Made by a program: the position numbers and the translations under genes
Notes under the pieces: model-generated
Told to the model about the DNA's origin: nothing
Databases searched by the model: none
Seen by the model: only the letters and a program-made list of their open reading frames with translations
DNA from: Verticillium longisporum
Taxonomy: Eukaryota; Ascomycota; Sordariomycetes; Glomerellales; Plectosphaerellaceae
DNA: 64,000 nucleotides
Reading direction: 5' to 3'
Assembly (NCBI GenBank): GCA_019188255.1
Contig: JAETXT010000003.1
Coordinates: forward strand, 248,001-312,000
Part shown: one piece after another, positions 21,936 to 33,560 of the stretch
Position numbering within the stretch: the stretch's first letter is position 1
How the letters are laid out: every line of letters starts with the position of its first letter

Positions 21936-22502
21936 TCATGCCCTGGACCGCTTTTTTTGAAACTTATCAACATCATATATGGCCCTTTCCCTCTCGCGCT
22001 TTCTCTGGTCCGAGGATGATTTCGAATCAATGAATGCTGCTTGGCCCCCATGCGAGCGGTGATCACGGACATAGTTGTTCGTGTTAAAAGCCGCTACCTC
22101 CCCTCTGGAATTTGCCTCTCGCGCCTGGTGTTTCTCTCTTTTTACAGAGTCTTCCACATCCTCGCCGCTACGAGTGGTCAGTCTTGGTACGATATGAAAC
22201 GGTGAAGAGGAAACCGACCTCCCATACTGGTTCACATCTGAACGGTACTCGACATCATACTCGCCGTCAGAAGCGGCTGGCGTCTTCCCCTTCCTCTTTT
22301 CTGACTTCCGATCCACTTGGTCACTTCTCTCGAATTCGGGAAGAACGTCTTTTTTGGACGACGAAGAGCTTTTGTAGGTCTTAGAAGACTGAGTATGCCT
22401 CTGGTCATGTGCAGATCTCGAAGACCGATGGCTGCGTGACGACGACAGGTCTTCAGTCTTGCGGCTCGATTGGTGGCTTCTTTTCTTTTCCCAATCTGCC
22501 AT
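21936..22502 (-). CDS. Small Ser/Arg/Lys-rich hypothetical protein
   Basis: A single exon of 188 codons starting MADWEKKRSHQSSRKTEDLS. The protein is highly hydrophilic, with serine runs (SSSSSKKDV), RS dipeptides and a basic C-terminus (DQRKRERERA, KFQKKRSRA) that looks like a nuclear localisation signal. No folded domain is visible, and it is probably intrinsically disordered. A pyrimidine-rich leader and the TCCCTTGTCTC region lie upstream. Function is unknown. The uninterrupted frame and clear compositional bias argue that it is real, though low-complexity frames can arise by chance. Confidence 0.45.
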   Translation of the reverse strand: MADWEKKRSHQSSRKTEDLSSSRSHRSSRSAHDQRHTQSSKTYKSSSSSKKDVLPEFERSDQVDRKSEKRKGKTPAASDGEYDVEYRSDVNQYGRSVSSSPFHIVPRLTTRSGEDVEDSVKREKHQAREANSRGEVAAFNTNNYVRDHRSHGGQAAFIDSKSSSDQRKRERERAIYDVDKFQKKRSRA

Positions 22503-22761
22503 GATGGTATTCTTCTTCAGAATGTGTAGGTTCTGGTGCGCGAGAATCGGACTCGGGTCGCTCGGTTTGAATTCGGCAGGGTTGACCTTTTGAGGAGATG
22601 CCAGGAAGAAGAGGGGATCCGGTAGCAGCGTGTCGGTGAGAGAAATGATCTTGTTAAAGATTTGACCTAACCGCTAGGTCCCTTGTCTCTTCGGAATCTA
22701 TATTCAAGTCACATGTCCAACCTCTCTCGCAAATCGCACACTCTGCCTGCTACACCGAGCC

Positions 22762-23055
22762 ATGGTTTCCTACGAAAACAGTACAGCCCAGTTCGGAGGC
22801 GTCAAGTGGGATTCTGAGGGTGACACAACACAGAACCAAGTGCCCCAGGGAGGCGCTCGACCTCTTCGCAAAGTGGCTCCAATGACGATGATGAAAGCCT
22901 CACTATCGCTCAAGCACATATCGCGTCTTGTGCCCGTCGTCGTGTCGACCCCAGCTGCTTGTTTCAAGTCAGCCTGCCCTCTTCAGAATCGAGAAACAGC
23001 CCCGCGGAAAGCCTCAACTTCAAGGCAAGAGCGCCCTGAAGATCACAATACGTGA
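22762..23055 (+). CDS. Weak ORF, possible broken small gene
   Basis: 97 codons starting MVSYENSTAQFGGVKWDSEG, divergent from the Ser/Arg-rich gene across 260 bp. The first 40 residues look protein-like. Afterwards the more plausible composition moves into the other two frames (SNDDDESLTIAQAHIASC, then KSALKITIREVGPLSRV, open to about 23103). A gene with undetected introns or frame breaks is possible. No family is recognised. Confidence 0.25.
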   Translation: MVSYENSTAQFGGVKWDSEGDTTQNQVPQGGARPLRKVAPMTMMKASLSLKHISRLVPVVVSTPAACFKSACPLQNRETAPRKASTSRQERPEDHNT

Positions 23056-24550
23056 GGTGGGCCCTCTGAGCCGAGTCACGGACTATCGAGAGCCATACAA
23101 ACGATGAAGCTGACCTTCGTCTGGCTGTAGACAACGGAACAAACCGCCAAACCCCTCGTATGGGACCACTTTTTGGGGGCTTAGTAAAACTGCATTTTCC
23201 GCAGCGCCAGCGTGGCTCGACTTGCGGTACAACGGAAGATAGAAAGGGTCAAATCGTCCGCATGGGTCGCCCGCGGTTCGCCATGGTCCGCTAGGGCGGG
23301 GGGTAAATTTGCCTATACTGATGCTCGGCCGACCATGTCAGTGCAGACTCCCAACGAGTGCCAAGCAAGTCCAAGGCGCCATCCAAGGCATACCCCGTGT
23401 GCCTCGCATTGACGCTGGACCAGTTGACACAGGCTTTCGAAGGCAGAATAGATCAATCAACGGTACGGCGCATCGTGGAGTACGGGTGGAATAGGGAATA
23501 ACCGGGGAACAGGTGGTCAGGCCATCCGGACGGATGCCCACATTATAGATTTTCTCCTTACTGGGAAAGGAGAGGATCGGGAGCATCCCAAGTCCAGTGT
23601 GTCAGCGGCGTCATGGCTGCTGAAAAGGTCGCAAACAAGGGGCCTAAGCAAAGAAAAGAAAGATAAAAGCTGCGAGAGCGGGTTAGGACGGGATTGAACA
23701 ACTTTGAGAATTTGGGATGCGGGTGCCCAACGGCTAATAAGTAATCACTCCAGAGCCCAAAGAAAGCACCGAAAGTGTTTCTGGAGAAATGATGCGCCTC
23801 TTTATCAGAGGCAGGCTCTGCCTATATTTGGAGCATGACGCACCATAATATCTTCTATCCACTTCCCCATCAAGCAGCAGTACATGCACTAACTTGCAAA
23901 GAGCTGAGACACATCATGCCCCCCATGACGCGTCTGAACAGGCATACTTGCGGAGACTTTGTAAAAGTGTGCGAAGAATCGACGGCGAAACATGGCTTCC
24001 GCCGGAGAAACTCCTAGATTGAAGAGATGGAAGGCCATAAATGCATTGACGCTTGGGAGAGGAGGAGTTGTTTCTTCCCCTTGGTGTCACCTACACTTGG
24101 TGTTGAGTATCCAAAGGATTACTACATCTGAGCACCTCCGTGTCGTATGCAGTCACTTATGCCATCATCATGCCTGGGCCATACGTATTCGCATGTCTCA
24201 TTGACCACCAACAACATGCGTCTGCACCTGACAGTATGGAAAACCCAGAGATAGGGACAAAGAACCCATCTTCGGCTAGCTCTTGGCCAATGCAACCTCA
24301 TAACCCCTCACCTTCCCAGCTGCTGCTTCTCCGCACGCAACACTGTAGCACTGCATATTCTGGGCAGCTGATGCATCAACTTCTGAGCTATCTTGGCGCT
24401 TCAGCCTTTGCTTTCTCGTTCAGGCGTTCCATCTAACCGTGCTAGGGAAGCCTGATAATTCGAGCCTGTATTATGTGAGGGACACTTGTTGTACTGCTAG
24501 AGAGAGCTGCGCGACGAAAAAGCTTCTATAGCACGACCCTTCAGCTTCGC
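23056..24550. other. Intergenic, no gene seen
   Basis: About 1.5 kb of ordinary composition containing only short, domain-free ORFs on both strands. Confidence 0.4.
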
Positions 24551-25545
24551 TCAAAGCGGCCTTAGACGAATATGAGGGTTTAGAAATCTCCACCCCCAAT
24601 CCATCTGAAGTATGGGTGCAAAGCAGACGAATAGGCAATGGTCGATAAGGCAACGCCATCCATGTCCAGCGGCCTGACTGCCACTGGTGGCTTCTTTTGA
24701 GGGGGTCTGTACTGGACATAACACTGGTATGGTAGGCCCAAGACTCGATGGGCCGATAGCTGATGTCGTGGCTGCACAGTCCGCAGGTGGTGTGTACCCG
24801 GTGGAGGGTGGATGGATGGTTATGAGGGGCATGTCTCCCCGCCCGTCCGAAAAGAAACCTGAAGGCCATCCATTAGTATGTGTCAAGCGCATCCATAACG
24901 CGCCGGAACAGGAAATCTCACCCCAAATTTCATGTGAAGTCATACTAATGCTGCCGAGGGCACACACTACCTTTATCTAGACATACTCCGATAGTGCCGT
25001 AGACAGAGGGGTCAACAATGCCAGCCCAGTCTACAGCGTGAGTGACTAAGGCCGAGGTCGATTCGGCAGTAGCATACGTGGGGGGAATTGTAATTTGGGA
25101 CGGCGACCAAGGCGCGTGTTGATCGGTTACGGCACCAGTTAGTTGGTTGTCCACTGCTCGAATCAGCTGTCGAATATCATCGTGTCGTAAATGACGATTT
25201 TCGATGGCTTTGCAAGTATTAGACGTCACCAATGGCCCAGTTGGATGTGAGATCTGCATGTATTCAAGATAGGCGTCGAGGTGGGTTGTGTCTTCCACCC
25301 TCGGTCGGCTGTTTCGATGGTGTGGGGGGACGGCGGTGGTTGTTGGCGACGGTTGTGTCGATTCCCTGTACTCTCTGTACCCAAGACGTGAACAAATTAG
25401 CCTTTTCACTCCATGGATGATCTGAGTAAGGCTCAGGCTACAAAGCTCACCTGGTTGACCCCTGTTGAGCGTCCGCTGACCAAGCTTCAGAAAAAGCTAC
25501 TTGGTCCTTTGCCCGTACACGCTTCTTGTTCTTCCGCCGAGCCAT
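24551..25545 (-). CDS. Orphan hypothetical protein, three exons
   Basis: I reconstruct exons 25545-25451, 25374-24971 and 24858-24551, giving 807 nt and 268 residues in frame. Intron 1 is GTGAGC...GTACAG; a second in-frame acceptor lies nine bases on. Intron 2 is GTAGTG...CTTCAG with a good branch site (ACTAAT). The protein starts MARRKNKKRVRAKDQ, strongly basic and likely a nuclear or nucleolar signal. The middle has HLRHDDIRQLIRAVDNQLTG and a Thr/Ala/Pro-rich stretch. The C-terminus has HGWRCLIDHCLFVCFAPILQ, one hydrophobic cysteine-containing segment. No family is recognised. Three splice junctions that keep frame make it a credible gene. A TTTATATATGAC box lies about 65 bp upstream. Confidence 0.55.
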
Positions 25546-28500
25546 CGTGTCTGACTGATTTGGATTACGCTCTTACGCTGTGATAGTTGTACCGGAAAGG
25601 AAGCAGATTTTATATATGACAAGAAAAACACTGGTCCTCTTGATCAGCTTCTTAGAAGAGAAAGCATGACGACTGGTGTGAAAGACGTGTGACAGTCCCG
25701 TAGCCATGGTCCTTCGCCCTCTCCAATCTTGCCTTTATTCGTTAAGGCAAAGAGTGCACTTCAGTCAATTCACAACTCCACTTTCGCTGCAAAAAACACA
25801 GCGTTCTGGCCCAATCACTCGGTAGAGAAACTGTCTTGCAAGCACCTACCGCGGCTTCAATACTGACACGCAGTAGAATGTGGGCGCTCTAGACACCCAT
25901 CGTACTCAAGCAAAGGTACTGATACAAGTTTATTAAGGCAACCACGCTAGGAAGCCATGACAGCATGTGTTCGCCTTCAAAGACGCCTAACTTGTTTTAC
26001 GAGGCAATCAAGAATGCTTGGTTCCAACTTTCCCACGTGGATAGATGGATGTGTACCGAAGACTGCGGTACTGTTAGGCTCTCTATCCCCTTGTCGTGCT
26101 GTTGAAAATGGCGTCAGCGACGTGTAGCTATTCTGCATGGATCAAACTTGCCATCCTGACGGGTAACATAACTGACGCGAGGGCTGGTGTTCTGAAGGTT
26201 CATGACTCTTGGAGCTTAAGAAATACTTTCTCAATATGAGTTTTGCACGGTCGAAAAATACGAGGCGAGAACTAATCTGGCATCCGCAAGCAGGGTGGTC
26301 AAGGGCGGCATATTTGTTTTCTCTTACCTTGACTTGCTCAAGAAGTATCCTCCATAATCGACTGGGAAGAAAGTTGGTAGATATAATTCACCTTGTCATG
26401 TATTCAGATGTTGTTACGGAATTCGACATCATCGAGAAAAAGTAAGGGAACCTTTCAGAATATGAGGCATTTGGTGGTGTGAAGCGGAGCGGGGTTGATA
26501 TTCCATCTGGCTCTTCTCCATGGCAAGAAGATCAGCCTGTGTGAGCACGCCTTAGACAGCTTCTAGTATTTCGGCTCAGCAGCCGAAGGCAAAGCAACCA
26601 GTTAAAATATCAAATGAAGAGACAGAATACCGACGTATCAGGGTACCTACCTTCGCAGGATTAGGTAGGTTGCTTGCACGTGACGTTGAGTGACGCACCT
26701 CAGCCGTAACTGTATGATAACTCAACTTGCGTGCTAGATCTGCAGAGACAGTGCGGAACTGATCGACTTCCAATAATTGTAGATTTATGTCTATGTTACG
26801 GTATTATTTGTGCCTAATACGATGAAGGTAACAACGCGATGAGTTGAGCGGAGATTAAGTGGCGGCCAGAACTCGGGTTACCGTCCTCAGCGGCGTCGTC
26901 TTCCAATTTCATCTTAACAGGGCTCGATGTGAATTAGTCAGTCCTGAATTAAAAGACGCGAGTACTGTCGTCGAATTAAGCCGTGACTAGAATATGTCGG
27001 TTCGGCCCGTTGCCGGTTAGCGCATGGTTCAGTAAAGTCTAGTGTGAGTAGCTTGGCCAACCTGCTGGCAGCGTTGTCACTTGCGCTCTTGACTGGAGCA
27101 CATCCATCATCAAATAAAATTCAAAGAATACATACTGATTGATACTGTTCTGCCCCTGATGCTGCAGCCGGCCACTTGGGTTTCTCTTCGCTGATAAAAG
27201 GGGGTGGCTGACAGGCTGTGTTATGTGGCTTGAGCGCTACCGCCAGGCCCATCCTCCTCCGGGATGAATGTTCAACATATAGACGAGACTGAGTGTGTTT
27301 TTGTAGTGAGATACTGCATTTCTCCAATGACTCATGTCACATAATCAATACGAACCTCGGCCAAGAAGCGCGAAAGACAAGAGGTACGAAACAAAGCATA
27401 GTTCGGCTATGCCTCATATCTCCACCTAAAAGATCAGCCTCGCCAGAGCGATGAAGTCGACAGGCGAGGCTTCCGACTGATATCATTGGGGCAAAGACGG
27501 TGTCCATACTGATAGGTAATCGAACCATTTCCCACGTGTAAAAGGGATGGATGGGAACCGAGGGGCCGCAACCACGGTCCAACGCTCAAGTCTTACGTGG
27601 GACTGGTGAAACACAAGACCGATGTCGAACAGATGTTGTTTGGGATGATAACGTGTTGTTCCTTGATTCGATGTCCCAGGTCTTGGGTCAACTCATGCGC
27701 TGGACTGTGCTTCCCAGTCAGGCGCCATCGGCGAACGACCGCAAGTGCTACAGCAAGACGGTGAAGAGATGTAAGACGTCGACCAGAGACAGCCCGCATA
27801 AAACACACCCCACCTTGATGAAGCGATTCTTTATTACGAGTCCGTTGGCTGTACTGTAGCACACCATCCGGACACACCAAGAGTCTCCAAGAACGCACGG
27901 TCCGCAGAAGGAGCTTAGGGGGCCAACAATGAAGCCATCGCCAATCAACGTGTTCAACAAGCTGAGTATTCTTGCAAATGCGGTATGCTGAGTATGGACC
28001 TTGGTTGGCTGGTGCTCCTGGTCCCTCGCCCTGCCCACATTAGTTGGGCCTTGCTGCCCAAGCGAAACAGAGCCTAAAGCCCCTATTGAGTCACCATGGC
28101 GTGAAAGAGCGGTATGTTGCATGGATCAGGGGTCCGTTGGCAAGGATTTCGGACGAATATGTGTCAAATTGTCGATAATCATTGGGAGGGAGCCTGCTCT
28201 GTACCATCTTGGCCTAGACGTAAGGAGGTATCCGTTACACCGCTTCGTATCACAGGTAGGGACTTCGCAATATCGGATGCGGGGCGTCCTTGACCTATCC
28301 GACGGCCTATCCTGCGAATTGGGGACGACTGATGATTCATAAGATTCCTGCGTGGCAGTGTTCCTCATACCACGAGTCTTCCGCAAAATCTCTGGTTCAC
28401 TATGGACTTGGGTTTTAACCCCTGTTGATTTCCAAATCTTGTGAGTCAGCACCGTTGTTGCGAGTCCCTACCATCTTCACCCGTCGAGATCTCCTTTTTT

Positions 28501-31500
28501 TGCCTAAGACTAACTATTCTCTAGTAATAGTGCGTTTCTTGAGGTTCATGGGTTAGAATACAGCTCTCTACAAGTGAAGAGGGGTGGCCTGACCTTGAAT
28601 AAAGTTCCATTGCGTTCACTTCTCTTTCACCAAGTAATTGTTTCCCTCATCACACCAAAGCTCTTTTCAGTCTTAGAATGGCCTGAGTGGCTGCGAGAAC
28701 CCCCCTTGGTAGGCGAACCGGTCCTACTATATCGAGTTCTTGCCAAGGGACTTCTGTCGACAGATGAACACTAGCGTGGCTCACAAAGTGGTCGAAGCTC
28801 AAATGGTCCGAAGGTGTCAAGTTTGCACAGAATCGGAGCTTCCTGCTTATGACCGCAGCACTCCATATTGATGGGAGACCTGCCATTTCTGGAGTTTTGG
28901 ATCGAAAGGCAGCCTGAGCTACGTGGTCTACTGCTGTGCTCGAACCACGCGTTGCCAATGTGGTCGACATGGACGGTGCTGCGGCTGCGATCGAGGCGCT
29001 GTCTTGGTTTGGGGAAGTGTTTGACAACGAGGAGGTCAATTTTGGCGGTGGTAGGAGTCCTCTCACACTTGTCGATCTGCTGTCCATTTTCATCTGGAGG
29101 CTAGTGTATAGTCACGCTCCATGCGCTGTAGAGGAGAACGACAAAATACGTCGGAAGCGGATCAAGTGCTGCATAATAGTGCTGTCGCTCACTACTCCTG
29201 GTCGTCAGCTTTGACCTCATTCCTCGAAGGCCTGATGATTATATCTATCAAATCGTGTTGGGTCCCTGGGAAAAACCCTCGTCATCTAAAAAGTAGTTGG
29301 GCAGAGAAGAAGGTCATCAGCTCACCCTGAGCCCAAGCATCTTGAGCGCCTGAGCCGACCAGCCGTCATCCCATGAGTGGGTGTGAAGCGACCACGGAAT
29401 ACTTTGGGATCACAAAGCGAGCATGCCGAATAAGTGGACATGCCTGCAGTAAGTATAAGGCAATCAATCTTAGAGGGAACATTATGAAACCGATATTCAT
29501 TCAATACAACAACTGGCTGGCGGGTGCAGCACACTGAACGGCGAAGAGTTCAGGACTCCATGTCAACCGGCCAGCCGGTATGCTGGAAGAACCCTGTGCT
29601 ACCTACCAACCCACCTAATCCCCCTACCCTAACCTACCGACCCTAAAGGTAGCAGTTAGGCAGCATTTCCTTTCCGGCGATTGTCCATCAACAGGGCGAG
29701 ACGTTGCAAAAACCAAAAGCATCTCTATTAGCTCGACCTGTAATGCTCTCGATCGCTCGCCATGATGCGACGTATCCTCGGCAAAATCACGAGCGTTGAA
29801 AAGCAAATGATGGCTGTCATTTGGCATTGTGGGCAAAGTGAGAGGCGGGTCGATACCAGGTCATAACACACTGGCCGAACGGTCATTGCCGGAGCTCAGG
29901 GCGATGGTGGTGGCACTGGGCAGCGTTTGGGACCTTGTGATTGTGTTTAGGGGCCTTTGCATCCGCCATCGAGGCCTAAAGACCGAGAATCTAGCGCTGA
30001 CCATACCTTGCTAGCCCGGCCCCCGCCCCCCTAGCTTCCAGTGGTGCTGTCATGACGGGTGCGAAAATGAGATGGTGTGCCTGCTGATTGCCGTCGCGGA
30101 ACTGAAGCAATTCTCACGATCTTGCCATGCTGGCCACGCGTATCGATGAGGCTGTAGGCAGTCCGTTCTTCCTGTCTACAAATACAACCAATGAACTTCT
30201 GCTTTCATGTGGTGGCTGGGAGAAGTTGTCTCATGCCCACTATAGTATTCGACGAAGAACCATGGCCAACGTGCGATTTACCGTTCGAACTCAGGCCTCA
30301 CAACGCCATCCAACGAGTTCGTTGCCTCACTTTCAAAGTGTACTATCCGTGCGTGCCAACGCATGTGAACAGTGACGCCGGTTTCGGCCCCTGTATAAGT
30401 ATGAACCCGTACACCATCGAGTCGTTGTCCTATCTCGGAGGTGCACATCTACGTCGAGGCATTCATTCGGCGCGAGCGGTGTGATGGCCGTAGGCTTGGA
30501 ACGTCGGCCAGCAACCTCGACATGTCGCCTTGCCTCCATTCAAACAGACAAGACGGTGATGGGTGACCCTGTATCACGCATGCAGGAATGTGTGTGCAAG
30601 CCACGAGACTATCCATGCCTAGCAGTGACAGCGTCGGTGGCCATGACCGCACAGTGTTGCTTTCCTCTCCCATCAAAGAGAGTCAGTCATCGCTTTCAGA
30701 TACGTGATGCCGTCCGCTGCCCGGCAATAGCATGAATGTAGGTTCAGCCGCGCACCATGCTTCCTGGGGTAGGCGGGGGCCAAGAGCCTGGGCATGCTGG
30801 GGGGGGTTGTCTTGGGCTCGTTCGGGTTTCTACCTATGGCACCATCGCGGGCGAGACGACGGCCATGAATATTCACCGAGGGCCAGGTGGTTCCAGTAGT
30901 CAGTCAGTGGACGCTTGTCGTATCAGGCGGTGATGTGATTGCATTTAGCCTAGCTCTTCCAGGCCTGAAAGATGCTAGGTAGCTGACCAATGCTTAAGCG
31001 AGTAACCAAGATAGCTGACCTGCGTCCCAGATCGATCACTGGAAGGCCCTGCGAACGGCTCCACGTATAACAAGTGCAATCGCGAATGGTTGTTTTGTTC
31101 CAGCCACCAAGCTTCCTTTACAGGCCAACCCCGGCCACTACAGTCGACAGAACTCCAGATATAAAGATAGGGCGGCCAGTCGTTGCATGGCCTGGCTATG
31201 AAGCCCGTCAATACCAGCGCCAGACATCCAATCGTCGATATTGGCCACTTCATGCATGAATGCATCATCCCGAAGAGCCAACCACTTGCTACACAGGCCT
31301 ACGATCAGGGACTAATAACAGGACTGGACCAGAAGGCACGATGGACAGCCTCATTCCATCACTTGCGCACAACCGCCGCTATATAGACGAGCTTCGCTTC
31401 TGAGAGAGCTGTTCAACGATGATCCTTTCCCTTGTTTATGTTACCCCAGCCCAAGTTTTTGAGCTAGTCTTTCCATGCCCGCAGGGTTGTCCAAACTCCA

Positions 31501-31631
31501 GAAATAACCAAAGTGCAAGTGAGCTGAAGCTATCCTTCGTCTACAACGAGTGCGAGGCGCCCTGTTGAAGGTTTGAAATGCTGACCATGACGTGATAGGC
31601 AACATCGCACGTGTTCGGAATTCACCTCATC
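25546..31631. other. 6-kb gene-poor region, unassigned
   Basis: Neither strand shows an ORF over about 150 codons or a recognisable domain. Weak ORFs at 28126-28452 (-), 28650-29093 (-) and 30191-30484 (+, cysteine-containing) were considered and not supported. A short run of degenerate CCCTA/CCCTAA units lies at about 29619-29646. Composition is not RIP-like. It may hold non-coding transcripts, lineage-specific short genes, or old decayed repeats. Confidence 0.35.
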
Positions 31632-33560
31632 ATGGCGTCAGACTTGTTCGGCTCTGAGGTCCTCGAAGTATCAGCGGTCAAGTTGGACAGCCAAGCCCGA
31701 TTTGGGGAACACACGCGCGGTCACCGTCAAGTTCCGAAGAATGTACGCCCTGTGGTCTCGCTGACGGCATATGATCCTGCGCGTCTCGTCAGGTCTTCAT
31801 ACAGTGTCCGAGTCAATGATGCGAAGGATTTTGCTTCGCATTGGGAGAACGAGATCGTCCCAATGCTTGCTTCGAGCCTTCCAACACTTCTAGTCGGGCC
31901 ATTCTCAGTTGATGTACACACCTATCCTCAATTGGATTCCATTAACCCCCAACGACTCCTCATTGTCACTTCATCCACTCGCGCCTCATCTCCTGCGAAG
32001 GAGATCATCACCAGGATGGTCGTAGATTCTCTACCTCTGCAATTCCGTTCAGTCAAGCTGGAGTTCTGCCAAGGAACGATCGAATTATGCGCTAACCACT
32101 TGGGTACGGGTCCGGATGATCGAGACAAGCCATGTCAGCCACGGCGGGCTCAGTACATGTCTTGTCCTGGGCCAGGTGCTTCAATTGGCCAGACAGGCGA
32201 TCTCAACAGCGCATCACTAGGGGGATTCGTGAACCTTGGGGGACGGAAGTCGGCAACGACCACTCGTCACCAGCATGATGAATCTCTGGGCTCCTCGTCG
32301 CGCCCTTTGTGTGTCCAGCATCCGTCGCCTCTGGACCAGCTTCTCTACCAAGAGCCTTTCAGCAAACGCAACACTCTGAAAACCATCGGGCACGTATCGC
32401 ACTGGAGCGATTCTGGATCTCTGAGGCCGTCTCTCGTCTTCTCAGGGATCTCTCAGCACAAAGAGTTGATGTCCATCGAGATGGACTGGGCTGTGATTGA
32501 CATTCAGGGGCCGGGACAAAATGTCATTCCGACTCCAAGTTTCGCTCACACAAGCGAGGGACACGTTGTCACAGACTTTGCCGAGGTTTCTGGCACAACA
32601 GAGGTCTACGGAGTCGGTCGCACGAGTGGCTACTCCTTAGCATATACTTCCGACGTTCCTGGACTCCAGTACTTCAACGGCGGGTACCACCGCGAGTGGA
32701 CAGTCAGACAACACACACTCAGCACCGAAGCTACACACCAGCTCTCGGAGGGCGGTTTTGAGACTCTCTGCTCAGACCTCGAAGATCAGATGAGGTCGAC
32801 AGAGGAATGGATCACCGGAGGTGTTGGCGTTCCAGGAGACTCGGGGGCATGGCTCATGACCCGTGATGGCGATCGCGTTATTGGTCATGTATGGGCCCGG
32901 AGCACAAGTTATGGTCCCATCAACAACCAAAGGTTGACGTACTTCACCCCTTTTGTGGACCTCAAGGCCGACATTGAGGAAAAGTCCCAAAAGCACTTGT
33001 CTCTACCCATCATCCTCTCACGAGCGCCAGCACGTCCTACTGAGCCTCTGACCCAAATGCCATCATCCTGGCTTTTCACTCAAGATTCAAACGATCATTG
33101 GAGCTCCGTGTCTTCGCCTACATTGAGATCACAACGGCTGCAGAGTCAGCACTTGATCAAGGAGATCACCCCTACAGCGATAATGACAGCAACTTCAGTC
33201 GTGAGCCCATCACGAAGGACATCCATGCAACAACTCGTCCAACAGAATAGTTTTACGCATCACTACCAACCTCTTGGCTCTATGTTCGCCAATGAATGTA
33301 CGACCTCTAACTCTAGAAGGTCCGAGGTACCATCCTGGTCAGTCGGGTCTTCGACAACTGGAGAAACGGACACCACACTCTGGAGAACACAGGATTCAGA
33401 GTTCCCCGACATCGTCGTCCCCGTATTGGACGACAGAACTCTTCTTCAAGAGAAAATGACAAGCCAGCTTCGCAGGGCCAAGGCAGTCCCCACTGGTGAT
33501 GAACTACGTTTGGTGAGGGCGATAATGGCCTTGAGCCAGACAGCATGTGTGGCTCAATGA
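31632..33560 (+). CDS. Trypsin-fold serine-protease-like protein (GDSG motif)
   Basis: From the first ATG (31632) the frame gives 642 residues without introns; the frame is open upstream to 31611 from a GTG. Residues 195-405 resemble a chymotrypsin-fold domain. Possible triad residues are His213 (ATTTRHQH, after LGGFVNLGG), Asp285 (MDWAVIDIQ) and Ser404 (GVPGDSGAWLM). VYGVGRTSGY at about 335 looks like a core strand pair. The first 190 residues show no known domain, and the last 150 are Ser/Thr-rich and probably disordered. There is no signal peptide, so it is probably intracellular, unlike secreted fungal trypsins. Similar GDSG proteins are scattered in accessory regions of filamentous fungi. 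The substrate is unknown. It stands alone, with no gene within 3 kb on either side. If the His is not aligned as I place it, it may be a catalytically dead homologue. Confidence 0.65.
   Translation: MASDLFGSEVLEVSAVKLDSQARFGEHTRGHRQVPKNVRPVVSLTAYDPARLVRSSYSVRVNDAKDFASHWENEIVPMLASSLPTLLVGPFSVDVHTYPQLDSINPQRLLIVTSSTRASSPAKEIITRMVVDSLPLQFRSVKLEFCQGTIELCANHLGTGPDDRDKPCQPRRAQYMSCPGPGASIGQTGDLNSASLGGFVNLGGRKSATTTRHQHDESLGSSSRPLCVQHPSPLDQLLYQEPFSKRNTLKTIGHVSHWSDSGSLRPSLVFSGISQHKELMSIEMDWAVIDIQGPGQNVIPTPSFAHTSEGHVVTDFAEVSGTTEVYGVGRTSGYSLAYTSDVPGLQYFNGGYHREWTVRQHTLSTEATHQLSEGGFETLCSDLEDQMRSTEEWITGGVGVPGDSGAWLMTRDGDRVIGHVWARSTSYGPINNQRLTYFTPFVDLKADIEEKSQKHLSLPIILSRAPARPTEPLTQMPSSWLFTQDSNDHWSSVSSPTLRSQRLQSQHLIKEITPTAIMTATSVVSPSRRTSMQQLVQQNSFTHHYQPLGSMFANECTTSNSRRSEVPSWSVGSSTTGETDTTLWRTQDSEFPDIVVPVLDDRTLLQEKMTSQLRRAKAVPTGDELRLVRAIMALSQTACVAQ

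Noticed and set aside
28650..29093. 147-codon minus-strand ORF with Ser/Ala-rich start
   Set aside because: No family match, and the opposite strand is also open; it looks like a GC-driven chance frame.
30280..30310. tRNA-like B-box (GTTCGAACTC)
   Set aside because: No A-box at the proper distance, and no cloverleaf can be drawn around it.
30191..30484. 97-codon cysteine-containing ORF that might be a small secreted protein
   Set aside because: No signal peptide, no regular cysteine pattern, and overlapping alternative frames.
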